Shown: positions 25,502-35,368 of the stretch, piece after piece | Layout: the number at the start of each line of letters is the position of its first letter | Numbering within the stretch: the stretch's first letter is position 1 | Assembly (NCBI GenBank): GCA_050175155.1 | Contig: JBFXJF010000005.1 | Location: forward strand, 71,929-135,928 | Direction: 5' to 3' | Length of the DNA stretch: 64,000 bases | Origin: JBFXJF01 sp050175155 | GTDB lineage: Bacteria > Bacillota > Bacilli > Tepidibacillales > Tepidibacillaceae | Made by a program: the position numbers and the translations under genes | The notes under the pieces: generated by a model | What the model was told of the DNA's origin: nothing | The model's input: the letters and a program-made list of their open reading frames with translations, nothing else | The model's database searches: none

Positions 25502-27649
25502 TTAAAAAATATTCCTTAGATGAAGAAAATTATCATTTTTTGGAATTAATCTATTTAATGGTTTATTAAGTAAACTATTAGCCTTATCTATTTCACCATC
25601 TTTCTCATATAGAACAATTAGCCACATCTCAGATTCAACTTTAATAAAATTATTCTTATTTGCCAGCATAAGCTGTTCTTCCGCTTTCTGATAATCTTGA
25701 ACTATAAAATATGCTTGCCCTAGAACTAAATTATCTACCTCTCGTAGTCTGTAATTATACTCATTAGATAACTGACATGCATCTAACACTGTAGCACTAT
25801 ATTTTTCTAATAATAGTTTATCTTCATTTGTTACTGCTTCTTTCATGCAATAACGTGAGCTTTCAAAGAATAGAACGAAGTTCTCCTTTACTGGTTGTCT
25901 CTTAACTAGCGGTAGGGATAACGTATAAGCATCCTCGTAACGCTCTAATGTAAGCAATTCCTTGATATAATAATGAATTATTTCTGGATTATAGCTGTTA
26001 TATTTATATGCTTTTTCTAATAAATATTCCTTCTCCATTGAAGTAATACCCTCTTTAAACATTGTTACATATAAGTAACTCATACTATCCTTTGGCATCC
26101 ATCTAGTTGCATTTTCAAACATAACCACTGATTCAACATATTGATTCTGTTCAAGCAGCTTCTCACCTTGTACTTTATAATGAGATCCAACTAACATTGT
26201 GCCTAAGCCATAAATTAAGTAAACTGATAAAATTAGAAATACTCCTAATATAACAGTATTGTATTTATTAAAGAACTTAATATTACTATTAGTTCTATTG
26301 GTTTGGCTCGCTAATAAATAAAACAAAAAAGAAACTGATGTAAATGATAAATCAAAATCTATTAGACTGTGAGTAAATAAAACCATAAAGGATAGACCAA
26401 GTATAAGATAATAATATCTTGTGTCGGACTCTTCAATAAAATAGTTTTTAATAAACCTATAGATGGCCACTAAGCTAAATAAAATAAAAGCCACCATACC
26501 TATAAAACCGGCCTCCACTCCTACTTGTAAAGGATGGGAATGTACTTCTCTAGCAATAATAAAGTCTTTGATGTAATCATAATAGAAGCTTGCCCAGCCT
26601 TCCCCACCTATTCCAAGTGGATAGTCCTTAATAATTCCCCAAGCAGCTTCATAGAAATCAAATCGAAGTTTTACACTACTTGTGCTAAAATTAATATCTT
26701 TAATTCTAACAAGTATTGTTTCTGGTATTAGCTGATAACCAAAATAAATAAGTAAAACCCCACTAAATACTATAGCTATAATTCCATACATATATACCTT
26801 TTTGTTAGAAAAGTTAATTCTACTTAATAAATAGTCTAAAATAATAAATAAAACAACCGAAGTAATTAATAAAATTGTTAAATATTGAAGTCCCTCAGAG
26901 GGTTTCCCAAAGGAACTTATGAAGTATCTAGAAAAGAACAAAATAATCGCTAGCCCAAGTCCATTAAATAAGATATAAGTAATCTTCTTAACATTTGGTA
27001 ATAGTAATAAAAAGATTACTAGAATTAAAGCTATTACTAGGAACCCACCACGAGATATTGTTAGCATAAGTGTTAATAAATTAACGATAAAAACTAGAAA
27101 ACCTGTTGTACGAACAATAATTGATTTACTAAATAGAATTAATCCAAGCATAGTCACAATACCTATAATATTTATTACAGCCAATGTATTAGGATACTGA
27201 AGTAATGATCCAATCCTGTTACCTAAATATAAAACGGAAAATGGCAATTCGAAACCAAAGTATGCTAATAATCCGACTATTGATAAGGAGGTAGTCAAAA
27301 AGAGAAGAAATCCTACTAATAATCTTTTATGGGCAAAAAATAAATCCTTGCCCATTAAATAGACAAAGAAATAAATAATAATTAAATATAGTTCTTTCCA
27401 GGCTCCAATAGAATCAACTGAATTTATTAAACCGATAACATACCCTACAATAATTAACATAAACAGACCATCTTGATAATTAAAGGTATAGTCATCCCAG
27501 TTAATATATTTCTTTATTAACCAAAATAAAAAGATAACTAATACAGCAAAAGCAAATATTGTTTGTTCATATTGAAAAAAAGAACCACGAAATAGAAAAC
27601 TTGCATAAATTACAATTAGATAAGCAAAAGCAAATATTGTATTAACCAT
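25502..27649 (-). CDS. O-antigen ligase/polymerase family membrane protein with TPR-like tail
   Basis: A 715-residue protein. The first 460 or so residues hold about twelve spans, with the Wzy/WaaL-type periplasmic region around REVHSHPLQVGVEAGFIGMV, in which the conserved histidine pair is visible. The last 230 residues are soluble and helical, reading like tetratricopeptide repeats (for example MFENATRWMPKDSMSYLYV and LGQAYFIVQDYQKAEEQLMLAN). It probably polymerises or transfers an undecaprenyl-linked glycan at the outer membrane face. It is the last gene of the polysaccharide region and starts 16 bases after the small gene at 27666. The ribosome-binding site is GGGAGGAG. Confidence 0.82.
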   Translation of the reverse strand: MVNTIFAFAYLIVIYASFLFRGSFFQYEQTIFAFAVLVIFLFWLIKKYINWDDYTFNYQDGLFMLIIVGYVIGLINSVDSIGAWKELYLIIIYFFVYLMGKDLFFAHKRLLVGFLLFLTTSLSIVGLLAYFGFELPFSVLYLGNRIGSLLQYPNTLAVINIIGIVTMLGLILFSKSIIVRTTGFLVFIVNLLTLMLTISRGGFLVIALILVIFLLLLPNVKKITYILFNGLGLAIILFFSRYFISSFGKPSEGLQYLTILLITSVVLFIILDYLLSRINFSNKKVYMYGIIAIVFSGVLLIYFGYQLIPETILVRIKDINFSTSSVKLRFDFYEAAWGIIKDYPLGIGGEGWASFYYDYIKDFIIAREVHSHPLQVGVEAGFIGMVAFILFSLVAIYRFIKNYFIEESDTRYYYLILGLSFMVLFTHSLIDFDLSFTSVSFLFYLLASQTNRTNSNIKFFNKYNTVILGVFLILSVYLIYGLGTMLVGSHYKVQGEKLLEQNQYVESVVMFENATRWMPKDSMSYLYVTMFKEGITSMEKEYLLEKAYKYNSYNPEIIHYYIKELLTLERYEDAYTLSLPLVKRQPVKENFVLFFESSRYCMKEAVTNEDKLLLEKYSATVLDACQLSNEYNYRLREVDNLVLGQAYFIVQDYQKAEEQLMLANKNNFIKVESEMWLIVLYEKDGEIDKANSLLNKPLNRLIPKNDNFLHLRNIF

Positions 27650-27665
27650 AAATTCTCCTCCCTAA

Positions 27666-28214
27666 TTAGTTAAGCATAACATTAACAGTCTCTTGATTAA
27701 TTTCCGTAAATAAAGTTAGATATTTATATGCTAGTTCCTTTAGTTCAGCTAATTCTTGATTAGATAATCTAGCATGAACTAGTTCCTCTAACTCTTTTTT
27801 TTCGTTATCTGTTAGTCCGTCGCTAGCCCTATTCTTCCAATCATTTAACTCATTAAGAGTAAAGTTTCCTAATGAAATACTTATTAATCTAAATTTATCA
27901 TCTATATTAATTAGATTAAGATTATCTTTAAAAAGCTTTAATATATCGATTTCATTTAAAGTAGGATTTTTATCTTCAAAGCCTTCCACAAATAGATCAA
28001 AGTCTTTGTCTTTATTATCAGTTATAAACTCTTCAATCTTATTATCTTCCAAGCTGGACTCATCTAATTTTAAGTATTCCTCATCTAAAAGATTCTCCTG
28101 TAACATGTCATAATTAAAATAGTCCTCTACAATATCTTGGGATTCTTTAACTTTCAGGCTACTATAATTACTAATAACTACTATAGCAATAATTAAAAAT
28201 ATCAACTTTTTCAT
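27666..28214 (-). CDS. Hypothetical signal-anchored acidic protein
   Basis: I do not recognise a family. The 182 residues begin with an uncleaved-looking hydrophobic segment (KKLIFLIIAIVVISNYSSL). A strongly acidic, Leu-rich helical region follows (about 25-115), then GLTDNEKKELEELVHARLSNQELAELKELAYKYL. It is predicted to sit on the outer face of the membrane. It precedes the polymerase-like gene by 16 bases, so a partner role in polysaccharide export is possible but only by position. Confidence 0.6.
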   Translation of the reverse strand: MKKLIFLIIAIVVISNYSSLKVKESQDIVEDYFNYDMLQENLLDEEYLKLDESSLEDNKIEEFITDNKDKDFDLFVEGFEDKNPTLNEIDILKLFKDNLNLINIDDKFRLISISLGNFTLNELNDWKNRASDGLTDNEKKELEELVHARLSNQELAELKELAYKYLTLFTEINQETVNVMLN

Positions 28215-28299
28215 AATTTCTCCTTTGAATCACCTTTATTGAATAATATTATTACCATTAACCATTAATGATAAAACAAAGGAGCTAATCAATTTTGTA

Positions 28300-29188
28300 T
28301 TAATTTTTCTCAAAACGACAAACATCCCTACACATTTCGCTTAGACCATTTTTAGCTGTCCAACCAAGTTCTCGTTCTGCCTTACTTACGTCGGCATAAC
28401 ATTCTTCAATATCACCTGGCCTTCTATCCACAATCTTAAAAGGCACTTTTATACCGTTTGTTTCTTCAAAAATTTTTACTAGCTGAAAAACTGAAGTCCC
28501 CTGACCTGTCCCAAGATTATAGATAGTTACTCCCTCCATTAATTTTGCTAGTGCGGCAACATGTCCCTCAGCTAGATCCGCCACATGGATATAATCTCTA
28601 ACCCCAGTACCATCAATTGTAGGGTAGTAATTTCCAAAAACTCGCAACTCTTTTTACTTTCCATTTGCCACTTGAGTAATATAGGGCATTAAGTTGTTAG
28701 AAATATCATTAGGTGACTCTCCTATAAGTCCACTTTTATGAGCTCCAACTGGATTAAAATACCTTAACAGAGATACTTTAAACCCAAGATTTGCTCTGGC
28801 AAAATCAGAAAGGATACGTTCATTTATTACTTTTGTTTCACCATATGCATTCGTAGTAGGTTGAAGTCTCATAGTCTCTATGAATGGAACTTCATTCTCT
28901 CCATAGACTGTTGCCGATGAACTAAAGACATAATTCTTAACTCCATATTTTTGACAGGCTTTATCAAGAATCATCGTGCTAACTGTGTTGTTGTAATAAT
29001 AGGTAAGCGGCTTTTTTACTGACTCATCTACGGCTTTAAGAACAAGAAAATGAATAATACCATCTATTACATGATTAGAAAATAGATTATCAATTGTCAG
29101 CAACAATCACCATATGCCCTGCTTCGAGCAACGCAACACAAGTATGTGAACCTATATATCCTGCACCACCAGTTACTAATATTTTCAT
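28300..29188 (-). pseudogene. galE: galE pseudogene (UDP-glucose 4-epimerase)
   Basis: The gene starts normally (ATG at 29186-29188; MKILVTGGAGYIGSHTCVAL) and reaches VIVADN, then a TGA in frame near 29093. The homologous sequence resumes in another frame as DNLFSNHVIDGIIHF. About 40 codons expected between the DNL strand and the IDAVIHFAGLK region are missing. It then reads through the YGETK active-site region to QVANGK, where an in-frame TAA (near 28654-28656) interrupts it, before KELRVFGNYYP and the C-terminus. A frameshift, a deletion and a nonsense codon together make activity very unlikely. Its start overlaps the VanZ stop by four bases (ATGA). Confidence 0.9.
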
Positions 29189-29643
29189 TGAGTAGCCTCC
29201 CTCTTAATTTTTGAATAATAGAACAAAAACATAGTAATACCAACAACTGATCCGGCACTATCAATGAGAACATCTTTAAGTCTCCCATCTCTTCCAATAA
29301 CGAAGAGCTGATGAAATTCATCTGATACTGCATAAAGAACACAGATTAGTAATGTTATTACTATGCTACGAATACCACATACACCACATTTCTTTATAGC
29401 ATTCATCATCAATATTCCCATTATTAGATAAGCATAGAAGTGGGCATTCTTTCTGACGATGTAATTAAAGCTTCTTATATCAAATTCCACAGTAGGAATA
29501 GCTTTCTCTATTGTATTTATGATAACCTCTGTTAGCCCTGCGCTAAGTTGATTGGATTGCATTGCTGGTTGATGTGATAAGATAAATATTAATATCATCC
29601 ATAAAATTACAGCTGTCCAGGAAAGAGTTTTTTTTAGTGTCAT
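29185..29643 (-). CDS. VanZ-family membrane protein
   Basis: A 152-residue protein with four predicted spans. VanZ-like motifs are AVILWMILIFILSHQPA at the start, RKNAHFYAYLIMGIL in the middle and SDEFHQLFVIGRDGRLKDVLIDSAGSVVGI near the end. The VanZ family is linked to teicoplanin resistance and, elsewhere, to surface polymer loci; the biochemical role is unknown. It appears intact between two broken genes: its start is five bases after the pgi remnant and its stop overlaps the galE start. Confidence 0.85.
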   Translation of the reverse strand: MTLKKTLSWTAVILWMILIFILSHQPAMQSNQLSAGLTEVIINTIEKAIPTVEFDIRSFNYIVRKNAHFYAYLIMGILMMNAIKKCGVCGIRSIVITLLICVLYAVSDEFHQLFVIGRDGRLKDVLIDSAGSVVGITMFLFYYSKIKREATQ

Positions 29644-29647
29644 GTTA

Positions 29648-30090
29648 TCAAGTTTCCTTTTTTGATATTACATTAACAAATTGTTCTTGTCCCTCTATCA
29701 CTTCTAGTAAATGAGTAATATAAGTAGGACTTACATTATGACCTACATAATAAATTTTAGGCCCTTTTCTCTTTTCGTTTGGGATTTCATTATAAACACT
29801 ATGGTTTAGCATTTCAATTGCTGTTCTTGCTCCTAGGTAAGAACCACCTATACCTACTACTAAAAAATCTCCGCTTTATCTCTTATTTCTTTTGCAACAG
29901 CTTTAATTCTTTCAAATTCTGCTTGATTCTAGTTATCAGGTAGTTTTACCCAACCTATATTATCGTACCCTTTTCCAGTAGCGTTATGAAGCATTTTATG
30001 GCATATCTCTACCTTTTCTTCTAAACTGTCTATTTCATCTTGATTAAAAAAGCTTAATGAATTTAAATAATCTAAAGTTATTTTACCCAT
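29648..30090 (-). pseudogene. pgi: pgi pseudogene, N-terminal third of glucose-6-phosphate isomerase
   Basis: The minus strand from ATG 30088-30090 reads MGKITLDYLNSLSFFNQDEI through HKMLHNATGKGYDNIGWVKL, a clear glucose-6-phosphate isomerase N-terminus. An in-frame TAG follows LPDN, then a frameshift near DKAE. The frame resumes as DFLVVGIGGSYLGARTAIEML, the GIGGS phosphosugar-binding strand, and stops after NVISKKET. About 145 of an expected 450 residues remain. The sequence continues directly into the VanZ gene, so the remaining two thirds are deleted. Confidence 0.9.
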
Positions 30091-30119
30091 ATCTCTTCAC
30101 ACCCCGTATTTATATCCCT

Positions 30120-30926
30120 TTAACACTTGCATATATTTTCAGTTTCTTTCGCCACAACTTTTATCAAATAATCAAGAAAATCTTCTTTTAAATCTTCTCT
30201 TTTAAGAGCAAATTCTATGGTAGCTTTTAGAGCATCTGTTAATTGGATTTCCCCACTTTTCCCTGGCTTAGTATTCTCTAATATTTTAAATATATCTGGA
30301 TTAATAATATATCTTCCTAATATAGCTATATTTGATGGCGCCCCTTCTATTGATGATTTTTCTACTAGATTCTTAACTTTATAAATTATATCCTCTATGT
30401 ACTTTCCATCTACAATTCCATATTTATAAACATCTTCCTTAGGTATTTCTTTTACTCCTAATATAGTTGTCTTATACTGGTCATAAATTCCCATCATTTG
30501 TTTAAAACAAGGTTTACCCTTCTCAACAATATCGTCCCCTAGCATTACTGCGAAAGGTTCGTTCCCTATAAAACTTTTAGCATAATGTATAGCATGACCT
30601 AAGCCTTTAGGCTTTTTTTTACGTAAATAATGAATGTTAACCATATCAGATATTTTCCTTACCTCTGTTAACAAGTCATTTTTCCCTAATTTTTCTAACT
30701 CTAGTTATAATTCTACCGATTTATCAAAGTGATTTTCTATGGAAGATTTGTTTCTTCCTGTAATAATTAAAAATTCCTCATTTCCTGAATTTACAGCTTC
30801 CTCAATAATATATTATAAAATAGGCTTGTCCACTATTGGTAGCATTTCTTTGGGTTGTGCTTTAGTTGCTGGTAGGAAACGTGTACCTAAGCCCGCCAAT
30901 GGTATAACTGCTTTACGCACTTTCAT
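30120..30926 (-). pseudogene. galU: galU pseudogene (UTP-glucose-1-phosphate uridylyltransferase)
   Basis: From ATG 30924-30926 the frame reads MKVRKAVIPLAGLGTRFLPA, then TKAQPKEMLPIVDKPIL, the GalU nucleotide-binding start. A TAA stands where family members have Gln before YIIEEAV, and a second TAA follows FDKSVEL near 30704. The rest stays in frame (GLGHAIHYAKSFIGNEPFAVMLGDD, GKSGEIQLTDAL) to TENICKC. Two nonsense codons in an otherwise colinear gene indicate recent decay. The downstream part of 184 codons could start internally but would lack the nucleotide-binding motif. Confidence 0.9.
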
Positions 30927-30987
30927 TTTTTGGTTAGCCCCCTTTATAATGAAGTAGCCAATACTAGCCTCACTTTAATTTGGTAAG

Positions 30988-32802
30988 TTAAAAATTAGTT
31001 AGGATTTCTTCCTCAATTTTATTATTAACTATTTGGAGTAGTATTTTTTTTAACGATTCATTTTCTATGTTATTAAAGGTTTCTATTAGGTTATCAATCT
31101 GGTTCATATTTATATCACAACATTTTCCTCTATAAATCTTTTGATATATTTGTTCACTATGAATCTCATTTTCATTTAATAGTTCTTCATATAGTTTTTC
31201 GCCTGGTCGTTTCCCCGTATACTTAATTTCTATTTCATCTTCTGAGTAACCAGATAGTCTAATAAGATTTTTAGCTAAATCTATAATTTTAACCGGTTCA
31301 CCCATGTCTAGCACAAGGACTTCTCCCCCTTTTGCAAGAGCTCCAGCTTGAATAACTAATTTTGATGCTTCAGGTATGGTCATAAAGTATCGTTGCATTT
31401 TGGGGTCGGTTATTGTTAAGGGACCGCCCTTCTTTATCTGTTCTTTAAATCGTGGTATAACGCTACCTCTACTTCCTAGAACATTACCAAATCTAACTGC
31501 CACATACCTTGTTTTACTAACACTGTCCATATACTGAATAATCATTTCGGCTAATCTTTTTGTTGCTCCCATTACACTTGTTGGATTAACTGCTTTATCT
31601 GTTGAGAGCATTACAAATGTATTAACATTATGTGTATTAGCAGCTTCTGCTAGATTCTTAGTACCAATAACATTATTTTTAATTGCTTCATCTGGGTTAA
31701 GTTCCATTAACGGAACATGCTTATGTGCTGCCGCATGGTAAAGCACATCTGGTTTATGAAATTTCATTAATTCAAAAATTTTTTTTCGATCTTGAATATC
31801 CGCTATTTCCGTTACTAACTCAATCTCTTCGTATATTTCTTTTAACTCCATATCTATTGAGTAAATACTATTTTCACCATGACCTAGTAGAATAAGTTTT
31901 CTGGGTGAGTATTTGGCAACTTGTCTACAGATTTCTGAGCCAATTGATCCTCCTGCACCTGTTACTAGAATAATCTTATCTTTTATATTTTCGAAAATAC
32001 TTTCTGTAATTAGTTCTATGGGATCTCTACCAAGCAAATCTTCTACTTGCACATTTCTTATGTTATCAATTGTGATTGTCCCTAATATTAACTCTTCAAT
32101 TCTAGGTACTATTTGAGTTTTGGCTTGTGTCTTAACACATTGGTTATATATCTTATTTAGTTCCTGTTTGCTTAATGAAGGGATAGCTATTATTATATTA
32201 GTTATTTTAAATCTAGTAACAACTTCACCTATATCTTCGATTCCACCGACAACGGAAATTCCCATAATGTTAAGGTTTTTCTTATTAATATCATCATCAA
32301 TAAAAACTACCGGATTGAAATCGCCCTCATCATTGTTTTGTATGTGCCTGACAATCATAGTACCAGCTTCACCTGCACCAACTATTAGTGCTCTTTTTTT
32401 ATTGATTCTTTTGTTTTTGTATCTGTCCCTACTCAGACGCCAAGTGAACCTAGAACCACCAATTAAAAGAATGTGAATCATCCAGGTTACAGTTAAGATA
32501 CCAACATAGACTTTACCAGAGGTAATTAATTGAACTACCCCAGTTATTGTTATCGATATAGTCACTGCTTTAAAAATTGCAATTAATTCACCGATACTGG
32601 CGTATTCCCATGCACGTTTATATAGTTTATATATATAAGCAAATGTATGATGACAAATAAATAGAGTAATAGAACTAATAATTAATACTTTGGTATTCAT
32701 GAGATAACTTAGGAGTAATAAAGAGTTTGTAATATATATTGATGTTAATACTATTAATGAATCTAGTATTGTCAGATAAAATAATCTTTTTTTATAACTC
32801 AA
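30988..32802 (-). CDS. CapD/EpsC-type nucleoside-diphosphate-sugar 4,6-dehydratase
   Basis: A 604-residue membrane enzyme: four N-terminal spans (about 1-125), a CoA-binding-like Rossmann domain (GAGEAGTMIVRHI near 142), then the short-chain dehydrogenase domain with TGAGGSIGSEICRQ near 280, HAAAHKHVPLME near 365 and the catalytic stretch LSTDKAVNPTSVMGATKR. Family members convert UDP-GlcNAc to a 4-keto-6-deoxy sugar for capsule or EPS. The start is TTG at 32800-32802 with GGAGGG upstream. It follows a 222-base structured gap after the phosphatase gene, and the broken galU comes next. Confidence 0.9.
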   Translation of the reverse strand: MSYKKRLFYLTILDSLIVLTSIYITNSLLLLSYLMNTKVLIISSITLFICHHTFAYIYKLYKRAWEYASIGELIAIFKAVTISITITGVVQLITSGKVYVGILTVTWMIHILLIGGSRFTWRLSRDRYKNKRINKKRALIVGAGEAGTMIVRHIQNNDEGDFNPVVFIDDDINKKNLNIMGISVVGGIEDIGEVVTRFKITNIIIAIPSLSKQELNKIYNQCVKTQAKTQIVPRIEELILGTITIDNIRNVQVEDLLGRDPIELITESIFENIKDKIILVTGAGGSIGSEICRQVAKYSPRKLILLGHGENSIYSIDMELKEIYEEIELVTEIADIQDRKKIFELMKFHKPDVLYHAAAHKHVPLMELNPDEAIKNNVIGTKNLAEAANTHNVNTFVMLSTDKAVNPTSVMGATKRLAEMIIQYMDSVSKTRYVAVRFGNVLGSRGSVIPRFKEQIKKGGPLTITDPKMQRYFMTIPEASKLVIQAGALAKGGEVLVLDMGEPVKIIDLAKNLIRLSGYSEDEIEIKYTGKRPGEKLYEELLNENEIHSEQIYQKIYRGKCCDINMNQIDNLIETFNNIENESLKKILLQIVNNKIEEEILTNF

Positions 32803-33025
32803 TTTTTTTACCCTCCTTTAATTCAATGAAAACCATAAAACCTATACTCAAAAATCAAATGCCTTTATCAAAGCTTTTCATTTTAAAGTATAGGTAATGG
32901 AATAAAGCATATTATTCTCTCCTCAAATCAAACCATTGACGATTTACGTCTAAGGTGCATTACATACCCACAGCTTTACCGAGTGCCTCAATTGATAATG
33001 GTAATGAGACATCACCATATACCTA
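32803..33025 (-). other. Structured gap inside the polysaccharide operon
   Basis: Between the phosphatase and CapD genes the minus strand holds four items. A hairpin lies at 33018-32998 (ATGGTGATG and CATTACCAT, loop TCT, one G-U pair). A small GACG/CGTC hairpin sits near 32945. A ten-codon ORF lies at 32910-32878 with a GAGGAGAG Shine-Dalgarno. An ACCTATACT/AGTATAGGT inverted repeat overlaps that ORF. B. subtilis carries the EAR antitermination RNA between epsB and epsC, an equivalent position, but I see no sequence match to EAR. No function can be assigned. Confidence 0.4.
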
Positions 33026-33799
33026 TTAAATTATTCCAAAAAATTTTTTCTTTTTAATAATTTTGATTGGCAAATCTACATAGATATCTTTACCCAGAAA
33101 TATACCTTCTGCATTTCTCTTAAATTGATTGACTATATCTTCTCCAACGTATGTTTCTAACATATCGTAAGCTTCCTTAAGATTAAATCCTCTATCACCA
33201 TCAGCTTTATGAGTATCAGTTGCAATAAGATGAGTAAGGTTATTATCTATTAATTGAAACGTAAACTTTTGAACCTCTTTATTAAATATTCCCAACAGAC
33301 TACTTGAAGTTATTTGTGTAAGTGCTCCCTTTTTTACAAGTTGATAGAGCTTTAGGGGATTATTACGAATATCCTCATTCTTTTCTGGATGTGGAATAAT
33401 TGGTATATAACCTGCTAGTTGAATCTCAAATATAACTTGTTCTGCCGATCTTGGAACTTCATTAGATGGTAGTTCAACAAAGACATACCTTTTATTATCA
33501 TTTAAAGTAAAGAATTGACCGTTGATAAGATCATTTACAAAATCACCATAAATCTGAGTTTCATTACCGGGAAAGACTTTAATTGGTATCTTTCTAGATT
33601 GAAGTATTGAATTAAATTCATCAATTAATTTTCCGACCTTAATCTTGTTGTTTAAGTAAACTCCATTTTGATGATGGGGAGTTGCAATTAATTTTCTAAT
33701 TCCATTTAAAGTAGCGTTTTCAGCCATCTTAATTGATTCAGACCAGTCCTTGGCACCGTCGTCAATTCCTGGCAATATATGACTATGAATATCTATCAT
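33026..33799 (-). CDS. PHP-type tyrosine-protein phosphatase (CpsB/YwqE)
   Basis: A 257-residue metal-dependent phosphatase. Its metal ligands are visible in order: IDIHSHILPGIDDGAKDW at 2-19, ATPHHQNG near 40, PHPEKNED near 137 and ATDTHKADGDRG near 193. It removes phosphate from the tyrosine-rich tail of the adjacent BY-kinase and so controls polymer length. It starts 65 bases after the kinase gene in the same operon, with the ribosome-binding site GGAGGG. Confidence 0.9.
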   Translation of the reverse strand: MIDIHSHILPGIDDGAKDWSESIKMAENATLNGIRKLIATPHHQNGVYLNNKIKVGKLIDEFNSILQSRKIPIKVFPGNETQIYGDFVNDLINGQFFTLNDNKRYVFVELPSNEVPRSAEQVIFEIQLAGYIPIIPHPEKNEDIRNNPLKLYQLVKKGALTQITSSSLLGIFNKEVQKFTFQLIDNNLTHLIATDTHKADGDRGFNLKEAYDMLETYVGEDIVNQFKRNAEGIFLGKDIYVDLPIKIIKKKKFFGII

Positions 33800-33864
33800 A
33801 CTGCGCCCTCCAAATAACCTTTTTATTAATTCTATGCAGAATATTAAAAATATTAACCATTTAT

Positions 33865-34557
33865 TTAGCCATAGTAATAATAATAATAACTATTTCCTGT
33901 AATCTCTTTATTATTTAGAACTACTCCTATAACATTTGCCTTTACATTTTCAAGTAAAGATTTGGCTCTTGCAGCTAATTCCTTATTTGTCTTACCACTA
34001 CTAACTACTAATAAGACACCGTCTATGTACTGAGAAAGTATTTGAGCATCAGTAACTGCAATAACTGGTGGAGCATCAAAAAGAATGTAATCATACATCC
34101 TACTTAACTCCTGAATTAACGCTTCCATTTTTTTTGAACCTAATAGCTCAGCCGGATTAGGAGGTATAGGCCCAGAAGTAATAACATCTAGATTAGCAAC
34201 GCTAGTGTTTTGGATAGTCGTTGAGTAATCTTTAGTTCCAGCCAAAATATTGGTTAATCCAACCCTGTTTGCTAATAAGAAAAAGGTGTGCAATGTTGGT
34301 TTACGCAAGTCTGCATCGAGTAATAATACCTTTTTTTCATTTTGTGCCAATACTATTGCATAGTTGGAAATGGTAGTTGATTTACCCTCTTCCGGACCTG
34401 TGCTTGTTACCATTATTGTTTTAATAGATTTATCAAAACTAGCAAATTGAATATTAGTCCTTAAGGTCCTATACGCTTCAGAAATTGGTGACTTTGAATT
34501 CGTAATTGTAATAAGTTTATAGGCTCTTTGGCTACTTTTCTTTTTTTTATGCTTCAT
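33865..34557 (-). CDS. Capsular tyrosine kinase (BY-kinase, CpsD/YwqD)
   Basis: A cytoplasmic BY-kinase of 230 residues. The Walker A is TGPEEGKSTT, the A' motif VLLLDADLRKPT and Walker B YDYILFDAPPV. The C-terminus is a tyrosine cluster with six consecutive Tyr before the final Gly, the autophosphorylation site. It needs a Wzz-type activator, here the overlapping upstream gene. The ATG at 34555-34557 has GAGGGTG six bases upstream; a GTG nine bases earlier overlaps that site and is less likely. Confidence 0.92.
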   Translation of the reverse strand: MKHKKKKSSQRAYKLITITNSKSPISEAYRTLRTNIQFASFDKSIKTIMVTSTGPEEGKSTTISNYAIVLAQNEKKVLLLDADLRKPTLHTFFLLANRVGLTNILAGTKDYSTTIQNTSVANLDVITSGPIPPNPAELLGSKKMEALIQELSRMYDYILFDAPPVIAVTDAQILSQYIDGVLLVVSSGKTNKELAARAKSLLENVKANVIGVVLNNKEITGNSYYYYYYG

Positions 34558-35329
34558 GTGCTTCACCCTCTTGCTTTAGATCATTACGCTTCCTCTTATG
34601 TCGTTTTTTTATTGGCTTTTCATCTTCAATTGTTGAGATAATACCTAAAACAGGATAACCTAGTATTCTCTCAACATCTTGTTCAGTTTTTAACGTATTA
34701 TCTAAGTATTCTAGTAAGAAAGCTAGACCAACTGATATCATTAATCCAATGATAAGAGCAACGGCAATATTTAGCTTTATATTCGGCTTTACTGGACTTG
34801 GATTGTCTACATTCCTTGCCGATGTAAGGATTTGTACATTATCTACATTCATAATTTCTACTATTTCTCTTTGGAAGATTGTTGCTATCGCATTAGCTAA
34901 TTTTACAGCTTCACTATGGTTTTCATCCTCTACTGTTATCTTCATTACCTGTGAGTCTTTTACTGTACTTACCTTAATCTTATTTACAAGTTCTCCATTT
35001 GTTAGATTTACGTTATGTTTTTCTATTACCAAATCTATTATTCTCGGACTAGTTATAATGACATTATATGTAGAAATTAATTTCAGATTAGTATTAATAT
35101 CGTTAATATTATATAAATAGGTTTGTTCGCTTTCCGACTTATTAACCAAAATTTCTGTTGATGCTTGATATATAGGAGTAATAAATAATATACTGAAAAT
35201 CCCACTAGATACAGTCACTAATAATGTGATTAAGAATATCAATATCCTCCTCTTTCTCAAGATTGAAAATATTTCTTTTAAATCTATTTCTGCATCTTCA
35301 TACTTCCTATCCTCCATATTGTTACCCAT
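34547..35329 (-). CDS. Polysaccharide co-polymerase / kinase activator (Wzz/CapA/YveK)
   Basis: A 260-residue protein with spans near 33-55 and 185-207 flanking an extracytoplasmic Wzz domain. A cytoplasmic tail follows the second span (EYLDNTLKTEQDVERILGYPVLGIIS, then a basic KKRHKRKRNDLK). The tail is the part that activates the BY-kinase in this family. It overlaps the kinase start by 11 bases. It is the first gene of the polysaccharide operon and has a promoter about 40 bases upstream. Confidence 0.9.
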   Translation of the reverse strand: MGNNMEDRKYEDAEIDLKEIFSILRKRRILIFLITLLVTVSSGIFSILFITPIYQASTEILVNKSESEQTYLYNINDINTNLKLISTYNVIITSPRIIDLVIEKHNVNLTNGELVNKIKVSTVKDSQVMKITVEDENHSEAVKLANAIATIFQREIVEIMNVDNVQILTSARNVDNPSPVKPNIKLNIAVALIIGLMISVGLAFLLEYLDNTLKTEQDVERILGYPVLGIISTIEDEKPIKKRHKRKRNDLKQEGEAHEA

Positions 35330-35368
35330 GTATTAACTTCCTCCATATATGCTCTTTTTTTTAGGTAG

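Noticed and set aside
28300..30926. Stop-codon reassignment or recoding as an explanation for the interrupted galU, pgi and galE
   Set aside because: The interruptions are of mixed kinds (TAA, TAG, TGA, frameshifts, deletions) and the other genes in the window use normal stops, so decay is simpler.
32920..33000. c-di-GMP (GEMM) riboswitch in the polysaccharide operon gap
   Set aside because: The conserved GEMM blocks (GCAAA, and the tetraloop receptor pattern) are not present in either strand.
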